Origin: Halomonas lysinitropha
GTDB taxonomy: Bacteria; Pseudomonadota; Gammaproteobacteria; Pseudomonadales; Halomonadaceae
Assembly (NCBI RefSeq): GCF_902500215.1
Contig: NZ_CABVOU010000041.1
Span: 1 to 64,000 of the forward strand
Length of the DNA: 64,000 nucleotides
Direction: 5' to 3'
The notes under the pieces are model-generated. The model was not told the DNA's origin, ran no database searches, and saw only the letters and a program-made list of their open reading frames with translations. A program made the position numbers and the translations under genes. This document shows positions 9,110 through 18,686 of this stretch, one piece after another; within the stretch, counting starts at the first letter, position 1; each line of letters starts with the position of its first letter.

Positions 9110-10786
9110 ATGAGCGAGAACGCCAAGCCCGCCATCCTGTCCGGTCAGCCCCTGGAGGGGCTCGATGACTATGCCTCGGTGATGGATGTCTTCCACTCCT
9201 CCGTGGCCCGTTTTGCCGACAAGCCGGCGTTCAGCTGCATGGGGCGGGTGCTGACCTATACCGAGCTCGATCGCCTCTCCGCTGACTTTGCCGCCTGGTT
9301 GCAGCATGAGACCACCCTGCAACCCGGCGACCACATCGCCATTCAACTGCCCAACGTGCTGCAGTTCCCGTTGGCGGTCTTCGGTGCCCTGCGAGCCGGG
9401 CTGGTGGTGGTCAATACCAACCCGCTTTATACCGAGCGAGAGATGGTCCACCAGTTCAAGGACTCCGGCGCTCGGGCCATCGTCATCCTGGCCAACATGG
9501 CCGACAAGCTCGAACGAATTCTCGAGCGTACCGATATCCAGCATGTGGTGATCACCGAGCTGGGGGACCTGCACGGCTTCCCGAAGCGCCAGTTGATCAA
9601 TGCCGTGGTCAAGCACGTCAAGAAGATGGTGCCGGCCTATTCGTTGCCCGGTGCCACACCGATGCGAAGAGCCCTGCGCGCCGGTGCCGGGCGTCGCCAT
9701 GAGGATGTCTCGCGCGGTCCGGACGATATCGCCGCGCTGCAGTACACCGGCGGTACCACGGGGCTTGCCAAGGGTGCCATGCTGACCCACCGCAACCTGG
9801 TGGCCAATATGCTCCAGGCCCGCCAGGCCATCGGCCCGGCCCTGACTGACGGCGCCGAGACCATCATCGCCCCGCTGCCCGTCTATCATATCTATACCTT
9901 CACGGTGAACTGCCTGTTCATGATGGAGACCGGCAACCATTCGGTGCTGATCACCAATCCTCGCGACCTGGATGGCTTCGTCAAGACCCTCAAGGGGGTC
10001 TCCTTTACCGGCTTCATCGGGCTCAACACCCTCTTCAACGCCCTTTGCAACCGCGAGGACTTCCGCCGTCTCGATTTCTCCCGGCTGCATCTGACGATCT
10101 CCGGCGGCATGGCCCTGACCCATGCTGCCGCGCAGCGCTGGGAGGAGGTCACCGGCTGTCCGGTGGCCGAGGGCTACGGTCTGACCGAGACCTCGCCCAT
10201 CGTCAGCTTCAATCCCGTGGATGCCATCCAGCTCGGCACCATCGGCAAGCCGGTGGCCGGCACCGAGGTCAAGGTGCTGGATGCCGATGGCCAGGATGCC
10301 CCCCTCGATACCGCCGGAGAGCTCTGCGTCAGAGGGCCTCAGGTGATGAAGGGGTACTGGAACCGGGACGAGGAGACCGCGCGATCGATCGACGACGCGG
10401 GCTGGTTCCGTACCGGCGATATTGCCGTGCTCCAGCCGGACGGCTATATCCGCATCGTCGACCGCAAGAAGGACATGATCCTGGTCTCCGGCTTCAACGT
10501 GTACCCCAACGAGATCGAGGATGTGGTGGCCGACCACCCCGGCGTGATCGAGTCCGCCGCCGTGGGGGTTCCCGACGAGACCAGCGGCGAGGCGATCAAG
10601 CTGTTTGTCGTCGCCGGGGACGAGAGCCTCGATGCCGAGTCTCTGCGAGCCTGGTGCAAGAAGGATCTCTCCGGCTACAAGGTGCCCCGGTACGTGGAGT
10701 TCCGCGATGAATTGCCCAAGACGAATGTGGGGAAGGTGTTGCGACGCCAACTGCGTGACGAAGAGCGCGAGAACACTGGCGGATGA
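9110..10786 (+). CDS. fadD: Long-chain fatty acid-CoA ligase
   Basis: 558 residues, close to E. coli FadD (561). AMP-binding motif YTGGTTGLAKGAML is near residue 215, GYGLTETSP near residue 360, and the C-terminal GWFRTGDIAV, DRKKDMILVSGFNVYPNEIE and PKTNVGKVLRR are all present. It activates fatty acids to acyl-CoA at the inner face of the membrane for beta-oxidation. ATG 9110 follows GTGGAGAC; the in-frame start at 9080 lacks such a site. A perfect hairpin overlaps the stop codon. Confidence 0.95.
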   Translation: MSENAKPAILSGQPLEGLDDYASVMDVFHSSVARFADKPAFSCMGRVLTYTELDRLSADFAAWLQHETTLQPGDHIAIQLPNVLQFPLAVFGALRAGLVVVNTNPLYTEREMVHQFKDSGARAIVILANMADKLERILERTDIQHVVITELGDLHGFPKRQLINAVVKHVKKMVPAYSLPGATPMRRALRAGAGRRHEDVSRGPDDIAALQYTGGTTGLAKGAMLTHRNLVANMLQARQAIGPALTDGAETIIAPLPVYHIYTFTVNCLFMMETGNHSVLITNPRDLDGFVKTLKGVSFTGFIGLNTLFNALCNREDFRRLDFSRLHLTISGGMALTHAAAQRWEEVTGCPVAEGYGLTETSPIVSFNPVDAIQLGTIGKPVAGTEVKVLDADGQDAPLDTAGELCVRGPQVMKGYWNRDEETARSIDDAGWFRTGDIAVLQPDGYIRIVDRKKDMILVSGFNVYPNEIEDVVADHPGVIESAAVGVPDETSGEAIKLFVVAGDESLDAESLRAWCKKDLSGYKVPRYVEFRDELPKTNVGKVLRRQLRDEERENTGG

Positions 10787-10812
10787 CCCGGGCAGCCCTG
10801 GCTGCCCGGGTC
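10785..10812 (+). terminator. Perfect 12-bp hairpin at the end of fadD
   Basis: GACCCGGGCAGC (10785-10796) pairs perfectly with GCTGCCCGGGTC (10801-10812) around a four-base loop. It overlaps the fadD stop codon. No T-run follows, so it may be a 3'-end stabiliser or a weak terminator; a canonical terminator lies about 115 bases downstream. Confidence 0.55.
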
Positions 10813-10925
10813 GCTGTCACGGCCAGGGGGAAGTGCGAGGGTCGATAGTTGCCACCTTGCAGCCTGATAGCCACTCTTGATGGTCCCGATTAGGCGCCAT
10901 CGTGACCTCGGCGTTACAATGCACT

Positions 10926-10959
10926 GCCCGCTCCGGGAGTCCCGGGCGGGCGGTTTTTT
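10926..10959 (+). terminator. Rho-independent terminator between fadD and hrpA
   Basis: GCCCGC-T-CCGGG (10926-10937) pairs with CCCGG-GCGGGC (10941-10951) around loop AGT, followed by GG and six T. This is a canonical terminator and probably ends fadD transcription. Its presence argues that hrpA translation does not start upstream at 10902. Confidence 0.8.
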
Positions 10960-10994
10960 ATGATGATCGAGACCCGGAGAAGACCGTAGAGACC

Positions 10995-13900
10995 GTGACC
11001 ACCGAGACCCGCCAGGCCCCCGCCACGACTGCCCAGGATGTCGCCGAGCTCGAGACCCTGAGCCGCGACCTTGCCGATGCCCTGCGGCGCGATGTCCCGA
11101 CGCTGGACAAGCGACTGCGCGGGTTACGCCGTCGCCTGAGGGAAGGCAAACCCGTGGATCGCGGACTCGCCGAGGTGCGTCGCGCGCTCGAGCGTTCCCG
11201 GCAGCAGGTGGAGCGTCGCCGCGCGAAGCCGGTGACCCTCGATTATCCGCCCTCCCTGCCGGTGGCCGAGCGTCGGGAGGATATCCTCGAGGCCCTGCGC
11301 GAGCATCAGGTGGTGGTGGTGGCCGGCGAGACCGGCTCGGGCAAGACCACTCAGCTGCCCAAGATCTGCCTGGAGCTGGGTTTGGGGCGCCGCGGGCTGA
11401 TCGGTCACACCCAGCCACGGCGCCTGGCGGCGCGCTCGGTGGCCAGCCGCCTAGCCGAGGAGCTCCAGGTGCCGGTGGGCGAGCAGGTGGGCTACCAGGT
11501 GCGCTTCACCGACCAGAGCAGTGATGAGACCCTGGTCAAGCTGATGACCGACGGTATCCTGCTCGCCGAGACCCGTCACGATCCGGATCTGATGCGCTAC
11601 GAGGCGATCATCATCGATGAGGCCCACGAGCGCAGCCTCAACATCGATTTCCTGCTCGGCTACCTCCAGCGCCTCACCGCGCGGCGCCCCGATCTCAAGG
11701 TGATCATTACCTCGGCAACCATTGACGTGGTGCGCTTTGCCGAGCATTTCGGTCGCTCGGACGACCAGGGACGGTTCCAGCCGGCGCCTGTGGTGGAGGT
11801 CACCGGGCGAACCTATCCGGTGGAGGTACGCTATCGCCCGCTGGTCCGCGATGAGGACGACGAGGAAGATCGCACTCTGCAGGAGGGGATCCTCCACGCC
11901 GTGGAGGAGATCGAGCAGGTCGAGCGGGACAAGCGCTGGTTTCATGGTCCGCGCGACATCCTGGTGTTCCTGCCGGGGGAGCGCGAAATCCGCGAGACCG
12001 CCGACACCCTGCGCCGCGCCGACCTCAAGGGCACCGAGATCCTGCCGCTCTACGCGCGGCTCTCCAACGCCGAGCAGAACCGGGTCTTCGCGCCCCATGC
12101 GGGGCGGCGCATCGTGCTCGCCACCAACGTGGCGGAGACTTCGCTCACCGTGCCCGGCATCCGCTACGTCATCGATCCGGGCCTGGTGCGGCTCAGTCGC
12201 TATAGCTACAGGGCCAAGATCCAGCGCCTGCCGGTTGAGCCGGTCAGCCAGGCCAGTGCCAACCAGCGCAAGGGGCGCTGCGGGCGCGTGGCCGAAGGGG
12301 TCTGTATTCGCCTCTACGACGAGGAGGACTTTCTTGCCCGGCCCGAGTTCACCGACCCCGAGATCCGCCGCACCAACCTGGCCTCGGTGATCCTCTCGAT
12401 GCTGTCGCTGAAGCTCGGTGACATCGAGGCCTTCCCCTTCGTTGATCCACCGGATTCACGCTTCGTCACCGATGGCTTCCGGCTGCTCTTCGAGCTGGGG
12501 GCCGTGGATGCGGACAACCGCCTGACCCCGCTGGGACGCAAGCTGGCGCGGCTGCCCATCGATCCGCGCCTGGCACGCATGGTGCTGGCCGGTGCCGAGC
12601 AGGGTGGGTTGCGCGAGGTGCTGATCGTGGTCGCCGGCCTGGCGGTGCAGGACCCTCGTGACCGGCCGGCCGACAAGCGCCAGGCCGCCGACCAGGCGCA
12701 CCGGCGCTGGCAGGATCCGGACTCCGATTTCGTGGCCCTGCTCAATCTCTGGAACGGCTTCGAGGCCGCCCGGGAGGAGCTCTCGGGCAATCGGCTACGG
12801 CGCTGGTGCAGGGACCATTATCTCAATTACCTGCGCCTGCGCGAGTGGCACGACACCTTCCGACAGCTGCGCCAGCTGTTGCGCGACATGGAGATCGAAG
12901 TGCCCCCGCCGGCCCCGCGGCCTGCTGCCGATGAGCCGGAAATGGACGACCAGGCTCGCCGCGACGCCCATCGCAACAGCGGCGTGGCCCTGCACAAGGC
13001 CCTGCTCCCCGGGCTGCTATCTCATCTAGGGCTGCTCACCGAGAATCGCGAGTACCTGGGAGCCCGCAACCGCAAGTTCCTGATCCACCCGGGGTCGGGG
13101 CTGGCCAAGAAGTCTCCCAAGTGGCTGATGGCCTTCGAGCTGGTCGAGACCAGCAAGCTTTTCGCGCGCACCGTGGCCAGGATCGAGCCTCAATGGATCG
13201 AGCCGCTGGCGGGCCACCTGGTGAAGCGCTCCTATGCCGAGCCGCACTGGGAGATGAAGCGTGCCCAGGTGGTCGCCAGCGAACAGGTCACGCTCTTCGG
13301 CCTGCCGATCGTCGCCGGACGCAAGGTCCACTATGGCCCCATCGCCCCGCAGGAGGCCCGGGAGATCTTCATCCGCCGGGCGCTGGTGGAGGGCGAGTTT
13401 CGCACCAAGGGCGAATTCTTCGCACATAACCGGGCGCTGGTGGAAGAGGTCGAGGATCTCGAGGATCGCGCCCGCAAGCGCGATATCCTGGTCGACGAAG
13501 AGACCCTGTTCGCCTTCTACGACGAGCGCATCCCCGCGGACATCGTCAACGGCAAGGGTTTCGAGGCCTGGCGCCGCAAGGCCGAGCGCGAGAATCCCGA
13601 CATCCTGAAGTTCGACCGTGCGGCCCTGCTGGCGCGGGAGGCCGGGGAGATCACCCGGGCCGACTACCCCGACGAGCTGTTGCTGGGCGGCGTGCGCTAC
13701 CCGCTCAGCTATCACTTCGAGCCCGGTGCCGTGAATGACGGCGTGACCCTGACCGTACCGGCTGCCATGCTTCCCCAGCTGCCCCTGGCACGGCTCGAGT
13801 GGCTGGTCCCGGGCCTGTTGCGCGAGAAGTGCATCGCGCTGATGAAGTCGCTGCCCAAGTCGGTGCGCCGCCAGGTGGTGCCGATTCCCGACTGGGTCGA

Positions 13901-15026
13901 CGCCGCCCTCGAGTCCCTGACCCCGGACGACAAGCCGCTCACCGAGGCGCTGGGCGAGTTCCTGCGCCGCCGCACCGGGTTGCGTGTACATCCCGATGAC
14001 TGGCGGTTCGATCAGCTGGAGCCCCACCTGCTGATGAACCTGCGGGTGGTCGACCACCAGGGCCGGACCCTGGGACAGGGCCGCGATGCTCGTGAACTGG
14101 AACGTCGCTTCGAGGCTGCCGCGGGGGAGGGCGCCCGGGCCCTGGCCGCACAGGCCAGCAGCGAGGGTGACCTCGAGGCCCTGCCCGAGTCGCCCTTGCC
14201 CGAGTCCCGGGTCACCACCCAGGCCGGCATCCGGGTGGAGGCCTACCCGGCCCTGGTGCCCGTCAAGGATGCCTTCCGGGTCGAGCTTTTCGACCATCCC
14301 GACAAGGCCCGCGAAGCCCATCGCCGCGGCGTGGTTCGAGCGGCCATGGAAGGTCTGTCTGACCAGGTGAGGGCTATCGAGGGCCTGAAGGGGCTGGAGA
14401 CCTGTGCGCTGCTGTTCGCCAAGGTGGGCAGCAAGCGTCAGCTTATCGAGGATGTGGTGGCAGCGGTGTTCCGCCAGGTGGTAGCCACCGACCCGCTGCC
14501 GCGCTCGCGGAGCGAGCTGGACCAGCGCCTCGAGGCGCAGCGCGATGCGCTGCTGCCCCGAGCGGAGGCCCTGGTGGCCACCCTGGAGCAGGCACTCAAG
14601 GGGCACCTGGCCGTGAGCAAGGCGCTGAAGGGGCAGCTGAACCTGGCCCAGGCACTGGTCTACAGTGACCTCAAGGCCCAGATGCAGCGACTGGTGCATC
14701 CCGGTTTCGTCAGCGAGGCCGGGGAGTGGCTCGAGGAGTACCCTCGGTACATGGAAGCGGCGTTGATTCGCCTGGAAAAAGCGCCGCGGGAACGCATGCG
14801 CGACCAGATGCAGATGCAGGAGGTTCGGGACCTCGAGGCACGACTTGACGCGCGTCGCGAGAGCGAGCGACGCGGTGATGTTGAGGATCCGGCACTGGTG
14901 GAGTTCGGCTGGTGGATCGAGGAGCTGCGGGTCTCACTCTTCGCGCAGCAGCTGGGCACGAAGTTTCCGGTTTCCACCAAGCGTCTCGAGAAGCGCTGGA
15001 CAGAACTCACAGGGAGAACAGCATGA
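10995..15026 (+). CDS. hrpA: ATP-dependent RNA helicase HrpA
   Basis: About 1343 residues, comparable to E. coli HrpA (1300). A DEAH-box helicase core shows Walker A GETGSGKTTQ, IIIDEAHERSLN, ITSATID and the motif VI region (QRKGRCGR). Winged-helix, ratchet and OB-type domains and the long HrpA-specific C-terminal half follow. DEAH helicases of this type remodel RNA and can rescue stalled ribosomes. The GTG at 10995 is chosen because the frame upstream runs through a terminator hairpin; GGAGAAG lies before it, but the start is not certain. The stop overlaps the next gene (ATGA). Confidence 0.93.
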   Translation: MTTETRQAPATTAQDVAELETLSRDLADALRRDVPTLDKRLRGLRRRLREGKPVDRGLAEVRRALERSRQQVERRRAKPVTLDYPPSLPVAERREDILEALREHQVVVVAGETGSGKTTQLPKICLELGLGRRGLIGHTQPRRLAARSVASRLAEELQVPVGEQVGYQVRFTDQSSDETLVKLMTDGILLAETRHDPDLMRYEAIIIDEAHERSLNIDFLLGYLQRLTARRPDLKVIITSATIDVVRFAEHFGRSDDQGRFQPAPVVEVTGRTYPVEVRYRPLVRDEDDEEDRTLQEGILHAVEEIEQVERDKRWFHGPRDILVFLPGEREIRETADTLRRADLKGTEILPLYARLSNAEQNRVFAPHAGRRIVLATNVAETSLTVPGIRYVIDPGLVRLSRYSYRAKIQRLPVEPVSQASANQRKGRCGRVAEGVCIRLYDEEDFLARPEFTDPEIRRTNLASVILSMLSLKLGDIEAFPFVDPPDSRFVTDGFRLLFELGAVDADNRLTPLGRKLARLPIDPRLARMVLAGAEQGGLREVLIVVAGLAVQDPRDRPADKRQAADQAHRRWQDPDSDFVALLNLWNGFEAAREELSGNRLRRWCRDHYLNYLRLREWHDTFRQLRQLLRDMEIEVPPPAPRPAADEPEMDDQARRDAHRNSGVALHKALLPGLLSHLGLLTENREYLGARNRKFLIHPGSGLAKKSPKWLMAFELVETSKLFARTVARIEPQWIEPLAGHLVKRSYAEPHWEMKRAQVVASEQVTLFGLPIVAGRKVHYGPIAPQEAREIFIRRALVEGEFRTKGEFFAHNRALVEEVEDLEDRARKRDILVDEETLFAFYDERIPADIVNGKGFEAWRRKAERENPDILKFDRAALLAREAGEITRADYPDELLLGGVRYPLSYHFEPGAVNDGVTLTVPAAMLPQLPLARLEWLVPGLLREKCIALMKSLPKSVRRQVVPIPDWVDAALESLTPDDKPLTEALGEFLRRRTGLRVHPDDWRFDQLEPHLLMNLRVVDHQGRTLGQGRDARELERRFEAAAGEGARALAAQASSEGDLEALPESPLPESRVTTQAGIRVEAYPALVPVKDAFRVELFDHPDKAREAHRRGVVRAAMEGLSDQVRAIEGLKGLETCALLFAKVGSKRQLIEDVVAAVFRQVVATDPLPRSRSELDQRLEAQRDALLPRAEALVATLEQALKGHLAVSKALKGQLNLAQALVYSDLKAQMQRLVHPGFVSEAGEWLEEYPRYMEAALIRLEKAPRERMRDQMQMQEVRDLEARLDARRESERRGDVEDPALVEFGWWIEELRVSLFAQQLGTKFPVSTKRLEKRWTELTGRTA

Positions 15027-16144
15027 GCCAAGTGGTGATCACCGGAACGGGCCTCTTCACTCCGGAGCATGCCATCGACAACGCGGCCCTGGTGGCCTCG
15101 TTCAACGCCTGGGTCGACGCCGAGAATGCGCACCATGCCGAGGCCATCGCCGCCGGCGAGCGCGAGCCGCTGCCGCACTCCAGTACTGAGTTCATCGTCA
15201 AGGCCTCGGGCATCCACAGCCGCTACGTGCTCGACGCCGAAGGCATCCTCGATCCTGAGCGCATGCGGCCCCGGCTGCCGGAGCGCGGCAATGACGAGCC
15301 CTCCCTCCAGTGCGAGATGGGCCTGGTCGCGGCGCACGAGGCCCTGGGCCAGGCAGGGGTAGGCGCAGAGGATATCGAGCTGGTCATCGTCGCCTGCTCC
15401 AACCTGGAGCGGCCCTATCCGGCCGTCGCAGTGGAACTCCAGGAGGCGCTCGGTGCGGGCGGCTACGCCTTCGACATGAATGTCGCCTGCAGCTCGGCGA
15501 CCTTTGCCATCGAGGTGGCCGCCAACGCCATCCGCGCCGGCAGCGTCAAGCGTGCCCTGGTGGTCGACCCGGAGATCTGCTCGGCACACCTCAACTTCCG
15601 GGATCGCGACAGCCACTTCATCTTCGGAGATGCCTGTACCGCCATCGTGCTGGAAAGCGACGCCGTGGCGACGGCCGAGGCACGCTTCGAGATCCTCGGT
15701 ACGCGGCTGGTGACGCGCTTCTCCAACGCCATACGCAACAACGCCGGCTTCCTCAACCGGGTTTCCGACAGCGATCCGCAGGCCGTCGACAAGCTTTTTG
15801 TCCAGGAGGGTCGGCGTGTCTTCAAGGAGGTCTGTCCTCTGGTGGCGGCGCTGATCACTGATCACCTGGCGAGCCTCGAACTGGCGGGTGACGACCTGTC
15901 GCGGCTCTGGCTTCATCAGGCCAACCGTCACATGAACGACCTTATCGCCCGGCGCGTACTGGGTCATGATCCAAATCCTCAACAGGCGCCGATCATCCTC
16001 GATCGCTATGCCAATACCAGCTCGGCAGGCTCGATCATCGCCTTTCATCTGCATCGGGACGACCTGCCGAGCGGCGCGCTCGGGGTGGTCTGTTCCTTCG
16101 GCGCGGGATACAGTGCCGGCAGCGTGGTGGTGCGTCGTCAATGA
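15023..16144 (+). CDS. Beta-ketoacyl-ACP synthase III-type enzyme
   Basis: 373 residues with a thiolase-fold Cys-His-Asn triad: Cys156 in NVACSSAT, His298 in LWLHQAN and Asn331 in YANTSSAGS. FGDACTAIV and the C-terminal CSFGAGYSAGSVVV also fit. It condenses an acyl-CoA with malonyl-ACP to start fatty acid synthesis. An insert after residue 30 makes it longer than classic FabH (about 320), as in the FabH-like synthases that follow hrpA in related genera. Start fixed by the ATGA overlap with hrpA and AGGGAGA upstream. Confidence 0.88.
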   Translation: MSQVVITGTGLFTPEHAIDNAALVASFNAWVDAENAHHAEAIAAGEREPLPHSSTEFIVKASGIHSRYVLDAEGILDPERMRPRLPERGNDEPSLQCEMGLVAAHEALGQAGVGAEDIELVIVACSNLERPYPAVAVELQEALGAGGYAFDMNVACSSATFAIEVAANAIRAGSVKRALVVDPEICSAHLNFRDRDSHFIFGDACTAIVLESDAVATAEARFEILGTRLVTRFSNAIRNNAGFLNRVSDSDPQAVDKLFVQEGRRVFKEVCPLVAALITDHLASLELAGDDLSRLWLHQANRHMNDLIARRVLGHDPNPQQAPIILDRYANTSSAGSIIAFHLHRDDLPSGALGVVCSFGAGYSAGSVVVRRQ

Positions 16145-16181
16145 GCGGCACGACAGGGAATCGCTGGGAGGCGAGAAACCG

Positions 16182-16949
16182 ATGAAGCAGTTTCTGACAA
16201 GATGGATCGGGCGTGGAGCACTCGCGGTGTCGCTGGTGGCCACGGCGGGCTGTGCCGCCAGCGGTGAGGTGCAGGAGCGAAATCCCGACGATCCCTGGGA
16301 GGGCTTCAACCGCAAGGTATTCGCCTTCAATGATGTGATCGACCGCTACGCGCTCAAGCCGGTGGCTAAGGGCTATCGATTCATCACCCCGGATCCGGTC
16401 GAGGCCGGTGTGGGCAATTTCTTCTCCAACCTGGGGGAGCCGCGTACGGCACTCAACAGCCTGCTGCAGGGCAAGGGCAGCAACGCCAGCATCGCGACGG
16501 GGCGCTTCCTGATCAACACCACCATCGGCCTCGGTGGCCTGTTCGACGTTGCCACGCCGTTGGAGATCACCGGGCGCGAGGAGGACTTCGGTCAGACCCT
16601 AGGCGCCTGGGGGGCGGGAGAAGGCGCCTACCTGGTGCTGCCGCTGCTCGGCCCGAGCACGGTTCGCGATACTGCCGGCCTGCCGGTGGACATGGTGACA
16701 TATCCCACCACCTACGTGGAGGATGACGAGGTGCGCATGGGGCTCACCGCCCTGAGGGTGATCGATACCCGGGCCGGGCTGCTCGACCAGGAAAAGATGA
16801 TTCGCGGAGACCGCTACAGTTTCATTCGCGACACTTACCTGCAGCAGCGTCGCTTCGAGGTCAGCGATGGTGAGATGGGCGAGGATCCCTTCGCCAGCGA
16901 CGAGTTTGACTTCGATGACGCGGATTTCGATGACGCCTTCGCCGAATGA
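16182..16949 (+). CDS. mlaA: Outer-membrane lipid asymmetry lipoprotein MlaA (VacJ)
   Basis: 255 residues. Lipoprotein signal peptide with lipobox ATAGC (Cys24), then the VacJ signature DPWEGFNRKVFAFND and the conserved NLGEPR, PLLGPSTVRD and GLPVDMVTYP segments. MlaA sits in the outer membrane with porins and extracts misplaced phospholipids for return by the Mla system. The acidic C-terminal tail (DEFDFDDADFDD) is typical of halophilic relatives. ATG 16182 follows GGGAGGCGAG. Confidence 0.95.
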   Translation: MKQFLTRWIGRGALAVSLVATAGCAASGEVQERNPDDPWEGFNRKVFAFNDVIDRYALKPVAKGYRFITPDPVEAGVGNFFSNLGEPRTALNSLLQGKGSNASIATGRFLINTTIGLGGLFDVATPLEITGREEDFGQTLGAWGAGEGAYLVLPLLGPSTVRDTAGLPVDMVTYPTTYVEDDEVRMGLTALRVIDTRAGLLDQEKMIRGDRYSFIRDTYLQQRRFEVSDGEMGEDPFASDEFDFDDADFDDAFAE

Positions 16950-16961
16950 GGCCATGACAGC

Positions 16962-18176
16962 ATGCCACCAGCCAAGCAATTGATCGGGGTGATCGATGTG
17001 CCGGGGCCTGAGCGCGATGCACTGGCCGAGACCATCGCCCGAGACGGCCTGGCGGTGTATGCCGCCGACAGCATCGAAGGACTTCCTCCGGAAACCGCCT
17101 TCATCGTGGCTCACTCAAGAGCGGTGCCCAGTGCCGACTGGAAACGGCTCGCCGGACGCCTGCCGACCCTGGTGGTCAGCGATGAGCGCCAGGATGCTGA
17201 CCTGCTGCGCGCGGTCGATGCCGGCCTGGTGGACTATATTATCGACCCGCTGCGTCATGGGTCCCTGCTGCGGCGCATGATCGGCAAGGCCATCGAGGTG
17301 CATCACCTGGCCGCGGAGCGTGAGCATGACCGTGCCCGCCTGGCTCAGCTCAACGAAGACCTGGAGGAGCTCAACGAGAGTCTCGAGACCCACCTTGCGA
17401 TGTTGCGCCTCGACCAGCAGGCCGGTGGGCAGATCCAGCGCAAGCTGCTACCTCAGCGGCCACAGACCCTGAATGACGTCACCTACGACTACTGGCTGGC
17501 GCCATCGCTCTACCTGTCCGGAGACTTTCTCGATTTCCAGGCCTTCGATGAGCGCTATAGCCTGTTCTATTTTGCCGATGTCTCGGGGCACGGTGCCTCC
17601 TCGGCCTTCGTGACGGTGCTGCTGAAATATCTCTCAAATCACTGGCAGCACGAGTGGGATGGCGAGCATCCAGAAGCCCTGGCACCGCGCTGGCTGGCCG
17701 CGCTCAATCGCGAACTGCTGGATGCCGGTATCGGTAAGCATGCGACCCTGTTCGTCGGGGTCATTGACCATCAGCGGCGATATCTCCACTATTCGCTGGG
17801 CGCTCAGCTCCCCATGCCGCTGCTGGTGACCGACGGTCAGGTGACACCGCTATCCGGCGAAGGCATGCCGGTCGGTCTCTTTCCGGGGGTCGACTATCCG
17901 TGGCTGGGTTGCGAGCTGCCGGAGCATTTCCGGTTGTGGCTATGTTCGGATGGGATACTGGAGTGCCTGCCGGGTGACACGCTTGATATGCGGCTCAGGG
18001 AACTCGAGCGGCGGGTCCTGACCAGCGAGACGCTGGAGGACTTACGTGGCAGCCTTGCACTGGGTGCCTTGTCGGACGATGATGAAAGCGTCGCCGAGAG
18101 CGCCCCGGGGCATGAGGAACTGCCAGACGACCTGACGATCATGATGTTGAGCGGATTTGGCAATGATAAACCATGA
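16962..18176 (+). CDS. SpoIIE-family (PP2C) phosphatase with degenerate receiver domain, HsbR-like
   Basis: 404 residues. Residues 1-110 look like a receiver domain (end motif DYIIDPLRHGSLLRRMIGKAIE without the usual Lys), but the position expected to hold the phospho-acceptor Asp reads AFIVAHSRA. A coiled coil (about 115-150) leads to a PP2C domain with FADVSGHGASSAF and LWLCSDGILE. It is predicted to dephosphorylate the STAS protein encoded next, with which it overlaps by 14 bases. Pseudomonas HsbR carries an additional C-terminal kinase domain that is absent here. Confidence 0.85.
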   Translation: MPPAKQLIGVIDVPGPERDALAETIARDGLAVYAADSIEGLPPETAFIVAHSRAVPSADWKRLAGRLPTLVVSDERQDADLLRAVDAGLVDYIIDPLRHGSLLRRMIGKAIEVHHLAAEREHDRARLAQLNEDLEELNESLETHLAMLRLDQQAGGQIQRKLLPQRPQTLNDVTYDYWLAPSLYLSGDFLDFQAFDERYSLFYFADVSGHGASSAFVTVLLKYLSNHWQHEWDGEHPEALAPRWLAALNRELLDAGIGKHATLFVGVIDHQRRYLHYSLGAQLPMPLLVTDGQVTPLSGEGMPVGLFPGVDYPWLGCELPEHFRLWLCSDGILECLPGDTLDMRLRELERRVLTSETLEDLRGSLALGALSDDDESVAESAPGHEELPDDLTIMMLSGFGNDKP

Positions 18177-18672
18177 AGGCCGCATCAAGGCGGCATTCGA
18201 TTCCGGGGTCTTTGTCCTCAAGCTGATTGGGGACGTTCGGCTGACGCTGTGTGCCACCCTGGACCGGCAGGCCCGGCAGCTGGCCGAAACACCGGGGCTC
18301 GAGACGCTGATCATCGACCTGCGTGACACCACCAACGTGGATTCCACCGCCCTGGGCTTCCTTGCCAAGGTGGCCATGGCGGTGCAGGGTCGCGTCACCG
18401 AGCGCCCGACCATCATCGCCGACAATCCCGACGTCCAGCGGATGCTCGACGTCATGGGCTTCTCGCGTATCTTCACCCTGGTGGAGACGCCGATCACCGA
18501 GACCTGCGAGCTCTGCGATCTTCCCGAGATTCCCACCGACGTCGAGGATACCCGTCAGCGGGTCCTCGAGGCGCACCGTATCTTGATGCGCCTGAATGAA
18601 CACAATCGCGAAGAGTTCCAGCCGCTCGTCGAGATGCTGGAGGCCCAGGAGGCCGCTTCCCACAACCACTGA
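18163..18672 (+). CDS. STAS-domain anti-sigma factor antagonist, HsbA-like
   Basis: 169 residues. The STAS core shows LIIDLRDTTNVDSTALGFLAKV with the conserved phosphorylatable Ser in DSTALG, followed by a helical C-terminal extension of about 60 residues. By analogy with HsbA, its phosphorylation state, set by the upstream phosphatase, would decide which partner (anti-sigma or cyclase) it binds. ATG 18163 is used; a TTG two codons earlier is possible. The overlap with the phosphatase gene implies one operon. Confidence 0.87.
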   Translation: MINHEGRIKAAFDSGVFVLKLIGDVRLTLCATLDRQARQLAETPGLETLIIDLRDTTNVDSTALGFLAKVAMAVQGRVTERPTIIADNPDVQRMLDVMGFSRIFTLVETPITETCELCDLPEIPTDVEDTRQRVLEAHRILMRLNEHNREEFQPLVEMLEAQEAASHNH

Positions 18673-18686
18673 CCGGTCTTCGTCGC

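Noticed and set aside
9086..10750. Long open frame of about 550 codons antisense to fadD
   Set aside because: It mirrors the G/C third-position bias of fadD and has no recognisable domain or good start; fadD is the real gene.
10902..10994. Upstream extension of hrpA to an ATG at 10902
   Set aside because: It would run through a canonical Rho-independent terminator; the GTG at 10995 is preferred.
13026..14699. Antisense frame within hrpA
   Set aside because: No ribosome site or family match; hrpA reads through with intact helicase motifs.
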